From Chrysochromulina parva (lineage: Eukaryota > Haptophyta > Prymnesiales > Chrysochromulinaceae), in NCBI GenBank assembly GCA_002887195.1, contig PJAB01001119.1, positions 1 through 17,097 on the forward strand: a DNA stretch of 17,097 nt, read 5' to 3'. The position numbers and the translations under genes are program-made. Below the pieces are notes generated by a model. It was not told where the DNA came from and ran no database searches. It worked only from the letters and a program-made list of their open reading frames with translations. Of this stretch, positions 6,829-14,890 are shown one piece after another. Numbering within the stretch: the stretch's first letter is position 1; the number at the start of each line of letters is the position of its first letter.

Positions 6829-8079
6829 ATGGGGGTCGACATTGCGATATCCGTATTGCCAAACTTGGAAGGTAAACTACGCAAGTTTCAAAGAGTCCGC
6901 TCAAAACTCCTCTTTGCGCGACACATGGAAATCCTCAGCCGACATGGATGTCCAGCCGACGTGGATGTACCTGAGTTAGACGGTCGAAAAGGCAGCCCAC
7001 GTGCCCACGAACCAGTTGCAGTGGCGCCAGTCGTCGGCACGGAGCAGCACCTACTTGGTGTCATCACGCATCTCGCTTCCGTCAAGGGGGACGATCTTTT
7101 AGTCGATCTTGGCTGCGGAGACGGCAGGCTGCTCGTGCATGCAGCTCTCCGATGCCGTTGCAAGTGCCTGGGCGTGGATGTGCGTGCGAGCTGCCTCGAA
7201 GATACACGCCGCGCTGCGGAAGCCGCAGGCGTCTCGCACCTCGTCAGGGCTCTCGAGTTTGACATGATGAACCAAACGGCCTTGGAACGAGACCTGCCGG
7301 AGTGGAAGGCTGCGACGGTAATATACGCCTACCTGGTCCCAGCAGTCATCCGCCGTCTCGAAGCCGTTCTGCGCCGCGCCGTTGACGATGGCAAGGTGGT
7401 GATCCTGTATTGCTCCTCCGGATCTCGTGTGCGACGGAGCAACGCTCCTGCCGCGGGTAACATCATCGGAGACTTGCAGCCGGCAACGCAGGCTGTCATG
7501 GGACGGCTGCGGCTGTACGCACGGGATGACGTGCTCGCGGCGCGCGGAATCGGCGGAATTAATTCAACGTTGACGGCAACGCTCCTCCCCGTACGATCGC
7601 TACCTGCCCTACCGGCCCTACCGGCGGTGCTCGGCTCGGCGCCTCGAGGACCTCCGCTGGATTGCCCGCCAGCCTCGCAGCTCCAAGCGCGAGCTGCAAC
7701 ACTCGCCATCGGCCATGTTGGACCCATTGGAGCTGGGCTGAGCGCTGGGCTGCGCTTGGGCCCTTCGCTGAGTGCTAGCATTCCCTCAAGTCTACCTGCG
7801 AGTCTACCGGCCTTGCCGATGCGCATGCCCAATGGGAGTGCTACATGCATGCCTGCATGCATGCCCAATGGGAGTGCTACATGCATGCGCCTCCCGGCTG
7901 TCGCTGGAGTCTTGCCGCATGCATTGCCGCAGCTCCGAGGTCCGCTCGGCCCGTCTGCTGGGTTAGAGGCCGTTGCGGGACGAGACGCGACGCGCTTCAG
8001 CGTATTGCAATCGACGAGCCAATCGAGAGTGGCGCTGGCTCGACTGCATCTGCCCTGTGATGGGATTCATGTCTTTTAA
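6829..8079 (+). CDS. SAM-dependent methyltransferase (FAM173-like) with repetitive C-terminus
   Basis: A 416-aa frame beginning at a real ATG. Residues 70-195 form a class I methyltransferase core: LLVDLGCGDGRLLVHAA (90-106) is motif I, CLGVDV (113-118) holds the ribose-binding acidic residue, and EFDMMN (143-148) and ATVIYAYLVPAVIRRLEAVL (162-181) follow. The AYLVP after the fourth strand resembles the FAM173/ATPSCKMT lysine methyltransferases, which have YLLP there, so protein-lysine methylation is possible but unproven. From about 255 the protein becomes low complexity (LPALPALPAVL, SLPASLPALP) with a 12-residue period repeated twice (MPNGSATCM). That tail is unlike known methyltransferases. 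It may be real, or an unspliced 3' part or untranslated sequence that happens to stay open. The domain call is firm; the 3' boundary is not. No clear targeting peptide. Confidence 0.72.
   Translation: MGVDIAISVLPNLEGKLRKFQRVRSKLLFARHMEILSRHGCPADVDVPELDGRKGSPRAHEPVAVAPVVGTEQHLLGVITHLASVKGDDLLVDLGCGDGRLLVHAALRCRCKCLGVDVRASCLEDTRRAAEAAGVSHLVRALEFDMMNQTALERDLPEWKAATVIYAYLVPAVIRRLEAVLRRAVDDGKVVILYCSSGSRVRRSNAPAAGNIIGDLQPATQAVMGRLRLYARDDVLAARGIGGINSTLTATLLPVRSLPALPALPAVLGSAPRGPPLDCPPASQLQARAATLAIGHVGPIGAGLSAGLRLGPSLSASIPSSLPASLPALPMRMPNGSATCMPACMPNGSATCMRLPAVAGVLPHALPQLRGPLGPSAGLEAVAGRDATRFSVLQSTSQSRVALARLHLPCDGIHVF
7823..7888 (+). repeat. 30-nt perfect direct repeat in the methyltransferase 2 tail
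   Basis: Copies at 7823-7852 and 7859-7888 are identical (each begins GCATGCCCAATGGGAGTG), with period 36 nt. The period is a multiple of three, so the encoded MPNGSATCM repeats in frame. Between and around the copies are TGCATGCA-type palindromes that could promote slippage or unequal crossing-over. Confidence 0.85.
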
Positions 8080-8666
8080 CATGTGTGCTGGACACCGCTG
8101 AGCGCGCGAGCAGCCTGTAACGCAACGCTGTAACGCGCTAACGCCGTCGCCCACGGACCGTAACGCCAACGGTTCCGACGCGACCCCGACCCACAGCAGT
8201 TCCGACGCGAGTAGGAGTCGTGACATCCTGTAGCCTCTGTCCCCGCGCGAGGCGCGAGCGGCTGAGAGACACGGTGTGCTGTGATCTTGGCATCGAGACA
8301 CGCATTGCGTGCGGATGCACAGCGTCAAAGTGTCGTCGTGCGTTTTGACGGCGCGTTTTCTTCCGCCGTCCCCTTCCATGTTCCCCGCTTCGGCCTTCGC
8401 GCCTCCGCCCTCCCCGCTCCGCGGCTCCGCTCGGCCGGTTGCGATCCGACCCCCGGTTGGAATGACCACGGCCGCCCGCCCCACCGCGAGGCGCGAGACG
8501 AGCGGAGGAGAGACCGTGTCGTCGTCACTCTGTCGAGACGAGATGAATTCGCCAGAATGTGAATATCGACATGAACGATACACACGCACGTGAACCAGTG
8601 GTGGGGACTGGCGGGGGCGCCGGCGGGGGCCACGCCACCGCGCCACTGTGACAGCTGAGAGACACA
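8080..8666. other. Convergent intergenic region, methyltransferase 2 / carboxypeptidase
   Basis: No gene is recognised; the short open frames are compositionally biased and mirror each other across strands. It includes four TAACGC copies (8118-8166), a 12-nt direct repeat GTTCCGACGCGA (8172-8183 and 8199-8210) and a pyrimidine/GC-rich stretch (8360-8450). It should hold both 3' untranslated regions. A weak stem (CATGT/ACATG, 8069-8084) overlaps the methyltransferase 2 stop. Confidence 0.55.
8118..8210. repeat. Short repeats TAACGC and GTTCCGACGCGA
   Basis: TAACGC occurs at 8118, 8131, 8139 and 8161; GTTCCGACGCGA occurs at 8172-8183 and 8199-8210. Function unknown; probably non-coding 3' sequence. 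Confidence 0.6.
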
Positions 8667-10286
8667 TCACTCACGGGCCGGAAGGAGGGACTCGGCGTTG
8701 ATCTGGCCGATAGCGACCGACTTCCTCCTGGCGAGGTACATGGGCGCTGCGATGGCACCCGCAATGACGATCGTGACAGCCGCGCCGATGATCGCCCACG
8801 CGCCGCCGCTGAGGTCGTTACCGTCCGAGGCAGGCGCCGGCGGAGGTGAGGGCACGGGCGGCGGCAAGACTGCCATGGGCACGAGGAATCGCTGCAGCAT
8901 CGTGTACGCGCGCTCAGGCTGGTCGGTGGGCACCATGTGGCCGCATCCACGGAGCATAACATACGAGAACGTGGTGTTCGACGCCGACTTCGCTTGGCGC
9001 GCATACCCGAGTAAGTCCGCACGCTGCTCATCAATGACCTGGACTGTGGGTGCCGCGCCAAAGTCGGCGGCGCCACTCCACACGAGCTTGTCGACCGCGC
9101 GCTCGGTGCCTGGCGGCCCGAGAATCACATCGTACTGGCCGCTGTAGATGAGAACGTCATACTTGTCGAGCAGCACTTGCAGCCACGGCACCACCCCCAC
9201 CATCCAATCCGCCATGAGCCGATCCTCGACCGTCTGGTTGAAAACGGAATAGGGCGTGTCGCCCACATGCAGCGCAGCCGCGACTTCGGGGAGCGCGAGC
9301 CACTCGGGGTACGCCCGCTTCGTCAAGCTGGCCGCGCCCGGCTCAAGCGCGAAGTTGAAGTAATTGCTGCCCATGCCCGTGGTGTTGTGATAGTAGGTGC
9401 GATCTGTGCCCCAGTAGTCGCCATTGAGCATCTCATCAAACGAACGGAAGGCGCCAAGCAGGTCGCCGGCCGCAAGCGCAGCGGTGAGGCGCGCGTCGTA
9501 CTGATCATACACCTTCGCCGCGCGCGTGTCGGCCAGCCCGAGATTGAAGAGCAACGGCCCGAAGCCGGTGAACTGCGTCGGTGGATCGAAGGCGCCATCT
9601 CCGATCGCAATGCCTGCCAGGTTGATGCGCTCATCGGCGGGCACTAGCTGGTTGCGCTCGTGGATCGTATACGCGCACGCGGGCACATATTTCCCCGCGT
9701 ACGACTCACCAGTCACGTACAGCGCATTCGCCCGCAGGTTTGGAAAGAGTTGGAAGAATTGGTGCAGAGCCTCGTACAGGTCGTCACCGACGGTCGTCTG
9801 GTTGGTCGCCATCCGCTCGAGCACGCTCGTGTGCGAGTACCCCACACCGAGCGGATTGTCGATGGCGATGAGGTGAGCATCTAGCGCCCAGCCGACGGCG
9901 CGCGGCTCAATCTCCAGCTTCTCGCTGATGCCGAACGGACCGAGCTCGTCAAAGAAGCCGAGCAGCGAGGAGGCGCCGGGCCCGCCGTTGAGCCACAGCA
10001 GCACGGGCGCGTCTGTACGGCCCGAGACGGGAGTGGAGTAGATGAAGAAAGAGTTGCTGCCCGTAGCGGCATCAATCTCGAAGAAGCCGCTGTACAGCTC
10101 TGTGGCGTTGTAGCCCTTGAGGTGCACGTGCGCTTCGTCTTGCGCCGAGCGGTGGTCGTGCGGCAGCTTTGAAGTCAGCACGGTGGCCTTCCCGGAGGAG
10201 GCGGCAGTGCGCACGGTACCGGCACTCCGTAAATTTGCGTAGGGCGAGAGGGTGGCGAGAAGCGCGGGCACGATCAGGGCCATCAT
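8667..10286 (-). CDS. Serine carboxypeptidase (S10 family), membrane-anchored
   Basis: A 539-aa S10 peptidase that removes C-terminal residues from peptides, normally in an acidic vacuole or lysosome. The start at the ATG at 10286 (GCC before it) opens on a signal peptide (MMALIVPALLATL). The frame begins 35 codons earlier with another ATG, which would bury the signal. Visible blocks are VLLWLNGGPGASS (95-107; oxyanion region), DNPLGVGYS (143-151) and VTGESYAGKYVP (191-202) with nucleophile Ser195. YSGQYDVILGPPGT (381-394) has Asp386, and RGCGHMVPTDQP (446-457) has His450, so the triad is complete. Several NxT sequons (N60, N162, N301, N350, N437) fit a glycoprotein. A Pro-rich linker (475-486) leads to a hydrophobic helix (about 494-518), then ARRK and a 20-residue tail. 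This gives a type I membrane anchor, which most soluble family members lack. Divergent from the fucosyltransferase-like gene. Confidence 0.93.
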   Translation of the reverse strand: MMALIVPALLATLSPYANLRSAGTVRTAASSGKATVLTSKLPHDHRSAQDEAHVHLKGYNATELYSGFFEIDAATGSNSFFIYSTPVSGRTDAPVLLWLNGGPGASSLLGFFDELGPFGISEKLEIEPRAVGWALDAHLIAIDNPLGVGYSHTSVLERMATNQTTVGDDLYEALHQFFQLFPNLRANALYVTGESYAGKYVPACAYTIHERNQLVPADERINLAGIAIGDGAFDPPTQFTGFGPLLFNLGLADTRAAKVYDQYDARLTAALAAGDLLGAFRSFDEMLNGDYWGTDRTYYHNTTGMGSNYFNFALEPGAASLTKRAYPEWLALPEVAAALHVGDTPYSVFNQTVEDRLMADWMVGVVPWLQVLLDKYDVLIYSGQYDVILGPPGTERAVDKLVWSGAADFGAAPTVQVIDEQRADLLGYARQAKSASNTTFSYVMLRGCGHMVPTDQPERAYTMLQRFLVPMAVLPPPVPSPPPAPASDGNDLSGGAWAIIGAAVTIVIAGAIAAPMYLARRKSVAIGQINAESLLPARE

Positions 10287-10474
10287 GGCGAGAGTGACCT
10301 GGGTCGAGCCTCGTGAATAAGGCAAGACTCGAGTGTGAAGAGACAGAAGAGGGCTCCGCGTCACTTTCCTCTGGGGGAATCTCGTCGACATCTGAATTGT
10401 ATGTACGTCTCACGCAAAGTTTAGTTTCGAGCGCGCGCGGGAGCCGGCTTTCGAAGTATACACAAGGCTTGAAC
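10287..10474. promoter_or_regulatory. Divergent promoter region, carboxypeptidase / fucosyltransferase-like
   Basis: This 188-bp gap lies between start codons on opposite strands and probably contains both promoters. A GTATAC-type AT-rich site sits at 10456-10462, just before the plus-strand start. Both flanking frames remain open well into the gap, which makes naive gene calls overlap. Confidence 0.5.
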
Positions 10475-11800
10475 ATGGCAAGAGTTGCCGACATTGGCGC
10501 TGGCTTGTGCACCCGCCCACGCACGTGTATGGCCAACGCATCGACAGCACCGCTGCTCGTCTACCATCCACAGGGCGGTCTCGGTAATGTCCTCTTCGGC
10601 CTTGCGTCTTCCACACTGCTCGCCACAGTGCTGTGCCGCAAGCTTGGCATCGCGTGGGGCCACAATACCAACGTTCAAGCTTTGGCTTCGTTCGCTGAAC
10701 TCTTTCAGGTGCCAGCTGGCGTGGAGTTCCTGAACGAAACTGAAGGCAAAGCACAGATCGTCGCGCTGGATGGTGGCAAGGTTACGCGCAACTGCACAGC
10801 GCACATGGGTAAGACCTGGACGGAAGGCGGCAGTCAACTCGCCAGCTTGATGCATCCTCGCGAATTCACATTTGCTGGACCGGGGGGTGAGCGTGTTGCA
10901 GCCTGGCGGTGTCCAGTGCTCCATGTGCGCAGCAACATGTACTTTGCGCCTGCCCTCCTCAAGAACGTTGCTGCCCATCCTGCAGCGCAGTGGCTGCGTA
11001 CGCACGGGCTCGCTTGCACCAGAACCATGACTGCCGTCTCAGCAGGAAGCGCCCATGAGCCTAGCCATCAGCACCACCAGCTTCCCAAGCATGACGCCGG
11101 TAACGCCAAGGTCGTGCCATACTTTGGTGAGCTTTCGTATCACTTGCTTGTGCCGCAAAGCATGCGTATCGAGCTGGCAGACGAGAGCATGTCCAGAACC
11201 ACGAACATTGCAGTGGTTGGGGTGCACGTGCGCATGGTCATTCTGCTGGCGTACACCGTGAAAAGGCTCAATGCCACACTTCAGAGTATACCTGCCGCGG
11301 CGTCTGTACCGTCGCCCGAGCACATTCTGCGCGACTTCGGCTTCCTAGACTGCATTGCAAAAGTTCGCGCTCAGATCAAGGCAGACGGCGAGCAGGCTGC
11401 CCCCTCTCGAGTCTACCTTGCTGCTGATAACCACGCAGTGCGGGCTGAAGCCAACGCCACACTAGGTGCGAATGTATTGCTGCCACCGCCGAGGCACATC
11501 ATGCTAGGGGCCGAGCGTCGCGGCAAGATGGTAACGAGGCGAGGGTCATTGGCAACCCAGGGCGCCCTTGACGAGCTGCTGATATTGGCAAGGACAAACG
11601 CCATGGTCGTATGGGACCTGAAGGACTCAACCTATTCTGCTGTAGCCTCCAGTTGGGCTGCTCACCGTGCAGCCGGCCAATCACGCGGTGGTGGGCGCAC
11701 GTCCCGCCCTTGGTGGGGGGTATACCTCGTGGCACACGGATGCCAGAGAGTGCCCGACGCAGAGGTGGAGCCTAAGATGGCTCCGCTGTTTGACAAATGA
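10475..11800 (+). CDS. Fucosyltransferase-like glycosyltransferase (GT37-type motifs)
   Basis: A 441-aa protein from the ATG at 10475, which has A at -3 and G at +4. The frame extends upstream only to a GTG. HPQGGLGNVLFGLASS (31-46) is the first conserved block of GT11/GT37-type fucosyltransferases. VRSNMYFAPALLKN (151-164) and YFGELSYHLLVPQ (216-228) match the plant-type (GT37) pattern of an RS-x-YF-x-P block followed by FGEL..YLL.P. VVGVHVRM (247-254) is the GDP-binding VHVR/IQIR motif. VYLAADNHAVR (313-323) and STYSAVASSWA (385-395) are the usual later blocks. It would transfer fucose, or a related sugar, from GDP-sugar to glycans, probably in the Golgi. No N-terminal anchor or signal is visible, which is odd for that role: an upstream exon may be missing. 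A His/Gln-rich segment (193-210) and the unusual residues after VHVRM (255-280) may be inserts. Confidence 0.72.
   Translation: MARVADIGAGLCTRPRTCMANASTAPLLVYHPQGGLGNVLFGLASSTLLATVLCRKLGIAWGHNTNVQALASFAELFQVPAGVEFLNETEGKAQIVALDGGKVTRNCTAHMGKTWTEGGSQLASLMHPREFTFAGPGGERVAAWRCPVLHVRSNMYFAPALLKNVAAHPAAQWLRTHGLACTRTMTAVSAGSAHEPSHQHHQLPKHDAGNAKVVPYFGELSYHLLVPQSMRIELADESMSRTTNIAVVGVHVRMVILLAYTVKRLNATLQSIPAAASVPSPEHILRDFGFLDCIAKVRAQIKADGEQAAPSRVYLAADNHAVRAEANATLGANVLLPPPRHIMLGAERRGKMVTRRGSLATQGALDELLILARTNAMVVWDLKDSTYSAVASSWAAHRAAGQSRGGGRTSRPWWGVYLVAHGCQRVPDAEVEPKMAPLFDK
11767..11784 (+). repeat. Hairpin just before the fucosyltransferase-like stop codon
   Basis: GGAGCC (11767-11772) and GGCTCC (11779-11784) pair around TAAGAT; the stem extends by three more pairs with two G.T wobbles. 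It ends 13 nt before the TGA at 11798. Confidence 0.55.
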
Positions 11801-12559
11801 CCTCAATTCTCAATTTATCAGGACTTCGATGCAACATCTAGACGTAAATATCAGACGTAAAAATAACGAGGTTTTCTTAACCGTGCACGCCCGGGGCGGG
11901 ATGCTGTCAGCCGCGCGGACCGGACGTCTCGGATGCTTCGTCAGCTACGGACTAAAAGCCGTACGGTAAGCCGCGGCGCGGGACCGCCTCCACGGCGTCC
12001 TCGACGCCGCGGGCGCGCCCGTCCGGTCGGGACACGGGACACGGGAGAGCGGAGACGGTACCCCTACCCGCGGAGCGTGGGGGGACCGCGAAGAAACTGA
12101 AACATACTGAAACTGAAACTGGTACCCGCGGTCAGATCCTTCGAGCCGATCCGCGCGCGGTCGGATCCCGCGGCGTTACGAGTAAGTAAGTAACGGATTA
12201 GTAAGTAAAACACGCCTATCGGCAGCGTACACGTGGCGAGAGGGATACCCCAGGCATACAAAGCTTGTACGGCGGTCGGTATAATTGGTCAACAGCCAAC
12301 GAAGTGCCGGGGGACTGATACACTGATGAAAGCCATCAGGGGCCGGGGGGCTTCTTACATCAGTCGACGCGCTCCATCGCATGCGACGGCCGAGGGCCGA
12401 CGCTGCACGCTCGACGCCCTCGACCTCGGAGGAACCTTTCGACCTCAGCGGAAAACCACGGTCGGATCGCGGTCCGGGGTGCCTCGGCTCCCGCACATCG
12501 TGCGGACACGTGATAGCTCGTGATACATGACCACTCGATATGGCCACATTGCTGGTACT
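11801..12559. other. Convergent intergenic region, fucosyltransferase-like / EEP gene
   Basis: At 759 bp this is the longest gene-free stretch in the window. No reading frame shows family features, and most begin at GTG or other non-ATG codons. It includes tandem GACACGG (12028-12042), an ACTGAAAC repeat (12095-12120), and AGTAAGTAAGTAA (12181-12193) followed by AGTAAGTAAAA (12200-12210). It should carry both 3' untranslated regions. A small non-coding RNA cannot be excluded, but none is recognised. Confidence 0.55.
12095..12210. repeat. Short tandem repeats (ACTGAAAC; AGTA)
   Basis: ACTGAAAC-type units occupy 12095-12120, and two (AGTA)n tracts lie at 12181-12193 and 12200-12210. They are typical slippage-derived microsatellites in non-coding DNA. 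Confidence 0.65.
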
Positions 12560-14863
12560 TCATACAGTAGCCAACTCAGTAGGGCCGGACCCATTCGAAT
12601 CGGCCCATTGGAACACGCAGCCGACGGGGAGATGGTCGCTCGGATGCCAGGCGTTTGGCAGGGCGTCCCCATCACGATAGATGAGTTGTGCCTGCTCTTC
12701 AGAGAGACTCTCCTGGTAACCCACCAGTCTGAGGCCCTTACTGCTGTAGTACACGTAATCGAGCCACGCCTCGTAATGGCGGCGCGGAGCCTGGCGCGGC
12801 GTCCTGACCGACGGTCTGCGCGCACCCTGCTCGCCACGGCGCTCGTCCACCACGCGACTCTGCGCGGCCCCACCGAAAGTGCCACCCCCGACGCTGAGTT
12901 CCATGCTGCTCACGGCGACTCCGGAGACGTCGAGATCGTACGCGACTTGCCACCACTTGCCCTCGCCGAGCTCGCGTGCGAAGACGCCATACCACGCTCG
13001 CCGCGTGAGCTCGCGCCGTCCAGTGGGGCTCTGCTCGAACGCAGCCATTACACTACGGTACGTGCCACCACGTCCCAGCTCGCGGTTGACAAGCTCTAGC
13101 CATGCGAGCGCCGCCTTCTCTGGGATGACGCGCTCAATATCCTCCGAGATTGAATTCGAGCTCGAAGTAGCGCCTGCCGCCGGCGTCCCCGGTGAGGCGG
13201 CTGCGAGCCGATCGAAGAGGGTATCGAGAGCGGCGCGGAGGGTGGGTGTGAAGCGCGCGATGAGGTTCTCGACATCTGCTTCGGTCTCGAGGCGCACGAG
13301 CTCCTGCTCCGCACTGGACGAGCCGCCGCCTTCACCGCCGCGCAGAGCACCCAGGAACCGTGCCCACCAGCCGCTGCCGGTGTCGCCTCCGCCGCGCGTG
13401 GCGAGGATGATGGCCACGAATTCGGGGAAGTCGACCGTACCGTTCTCGTCCGTGTCCGCGGCGCTGAGCATCGCCTCCACGTCGACGGCGCTCGGCTCCT
13501 CGCCAGCGAGGTTGCGCACGGACAGCCGCTCGAGAGCCTCCCGCAGCTCAGCCGCGGAGATCGAGCCGCCGCGGTCGGCATCGATGGCGTCGAAGGCGCG
13601 GCGGCACGCCGTCACAAACGCCAAGTCTGCTCCTGGAGTCGTCTCGCACAGAGCACGGTCCTCTGCCGAGAGCTCTCGCGGCGGACTCAGAGGCGGTGGG
13701 CTCTCTCGATGCTGCGTCAGGCGTGCCAGCACCTCGTTATCGGCAACAAGCTGCTGCCGGTTTGTTGAGGTCGGTGAGCGCTGTAGGAAGACGGATGCGA
13801 GCGAAGGGACTACGTATGTGGCGGGGCGGCGTGCGCGATAGCGAGCGTAGCAGGTCCGCCCGCCCCAGTCACCCCAGTCGCCATCGCACACGTTCTGGCC
13901 GTACGCGACCTCTCCGGCGTCTGCTAAGGGACCCAGCGTATGGCTTCGGCGCCTCGACGTTAGCTGCATGTCGGCATATTGAGGCTCGCGCCATGTTGGC
14001 TCCACGCTGCCGTCGACCAGGAGCGTCCGTACGGCGGTGTTGCCATCCGAGTTGAAATCCCCCGCAATCAGGACGCACGGTGGCTCCGGGGACGAAGGCT
14101 CCTCGCCATGGCCCGCACGCGCAGGACCGGCCGCTCTTCGGGCCTCATCCTCTCTCCCCTCCTCCTGCTCTCGCCTCACAGCGCTGCCCCGTCGTCCTTG
14201 CGGCTTCGGCTTGTTATTCGCCAACCATTTTCGGATGCATTCCGTGGCACCATGGATCTGACGCAGCCGGCGGTCGGGCGCGGCTCCACCACTCAGATGC
14301 ACGTTGGCGAGGTACAAGGTCCTTTGGGCGCTTCCGAGCCAGCGAAACGACGTGACCAGGGCACGGTCCTCGTGCGCCTGAGACTGAAGCGCGAACACCG
14401 TCGGCCGATAAAAGGTGGCGCAACGGAATCGAAACTTATGGTGCAGCACCGCCTCGTAACCCTGCGCTCGCATGAATGCAAAGTCCGACTCGAAGGTGCC
14501 GCCCGCGGCCTCTTGTATGCACACGATATCAGCATCCGCGAGCAACACCCGGTCTTTGATCAGCTGTTGACGATGCGGCCACTGTCGAGCGTCCGCGGGC
14601 ACATGGCTCTGATACATCTTCTCGCACCACCAATTGTCCTCCGAATTCGGGAGGAGACAGTTCCATGACAAAACACTGAAGGTGTCGGCAGCAGATACAT
14701 GAAGCTTTCCGTGAGGAATCAGCTCGGGCACCGCCATCGAGATTGATATCATACCGGCTTTAGGCGCGAGCAGATTCAAGTGGCCGGTCCGCGAGCGGGG
14801 GCTGATCATCATGGCGACCGCCCCGATGAACTGCAGCAATACCCCGATCAACGCTGACCCCAT
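12560..14863 (-). CDS. Endonuclease/exonuclease/phosphatase-fold protein with inserted EF-hand pair
   Basis: A 767-aa frame from the ATG at 14863. The N-terminal half of an EEP (CCR4/DNase I-like) fold has SWNCLLP (66-72), IVCIQEAAGG (113-122; Glu118 binds Mg), LANVHLSGG (185-193; His189) and LIAGDFNSDG (265-274; Asp269, Asn271). The fold is completed only at LDYVYYSS (701-708) and HPSDHLPV (740-747; catalytic Asp743-His744). Between the halves are two canonical EF-hand loops, DADRGGSISAAE (428-439) and DTDENGTVDFPE (470-481), plus an unrecognised region (500-690). All catalytic positions are present, so it is probably an active Mg-dependent phosphodiesterase or nuclease tuned by calcium. Plants have calcium-binding EEP proteins, so the pairing is not without precedent. 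A charged insert (220-260) precedes GDFN. The start is uncertain: residues 1-22 are hydrophobic, and ATGs at codons 38 and 43 lie just before the domain. Divergent from the VHL gene. Confidence 0.85.
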   Translation of the reverse strand: MGSALIGVLLQFIGAVAMMISPRSRTGHLNLLAPKAGMISISMAVPELIPHGKLHVSAADTFSVLSWNCLLPNSEDNWWCEKMYQSHVPADARQWPHRQQLIKDRVLLADADIVCIQEAAGGTFESDFAFMRAQGYEAVLHHKFRFRCATFYRPTVFALQSQAHEDRALVTSFRWLGSAQRTLYLANVHLSGGAAPDRRLRQIHGATECIRKWLANNKPKPQGRRGSAVRREQEEGREDEARRAAGPARAGHGEEPSSPEPPCVLIAGDFNSDGNTAVRTLLVDGSVEPTWREPQYADMQLTSRRRSHTLGPLADAGEVAYGQNVCDGDWGDWGGRTCYARYRARRPATYVVPSLASVFLQRSPTSTNRQQLVADNEVLARLTQHRESPPPLSPPRELSAEDRALCETTPGADLAFVTACRRAFDAIDADRGGSISAAELREALERLSVRNLAGEEPSAVDVEAMLSAADTDENGTVDFPEFVAIILATRGGGDTGSGWWARFLGALRGGEGGGSSSAEQELVRLETEADVENLIARFTPTLRAALDTLFDRLAAASPGTPAAGATSSSNSISEDIERVIPEKAALAWLELVNRELGRGGTYRSVMAAFEQSPTGRRELTRRAWYGVFARELGEGKWWQVAYDLDVSGVAVSSMELSVGGGTFGGAAQSRVVDERRGEQGARRPSVRTPRQAPRRHYEAWLDYVYYSSKGLRLVGYQESLSEEQAQLIYRDGDALPNAWHPSDHLPVGCVFQWADSNGSGPTELATV

Positions 14864-14890
14864 AGATTCTTGGTATTTTCATAGATTCTT
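14861..14890 (-). repeat. Duplicated 11-mer covering the EEP start codon
   Basis: CATAGATTCTT (plus strand) occurs at 14861-14871 and 14880-14890. On the minus strand each copy ends in an ATG. The upstream ATG (14882) is 19 nt away and out of frame, so it would give a short overlapping upstream frame if transcribed. Confidence 0.7.

Noticed and set aside
8281..8633. Small frames on both strands between the methyltransferase 2 and carboxypeptidase genes
   Set aside because: Their composition follows local GC bias, no domain is visible, and the frames on the two strands cover the same stretch.
9177..9647. Plus-strand 156-codon frame opposite the carboxypeptidase
   Set aside because: It is antisense to a complete S10 peptidase with intact catalytic triad and has no domain of its own.
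12879..13841. Plus-strand 320-codon frame opposite the EEP/EF-hand gene
   Set aside because: The translation is Ser/Arg/Ala-rich, and the opposite strand holds the EF-hand loops and EEP motifs, which explains the openness of this frame.
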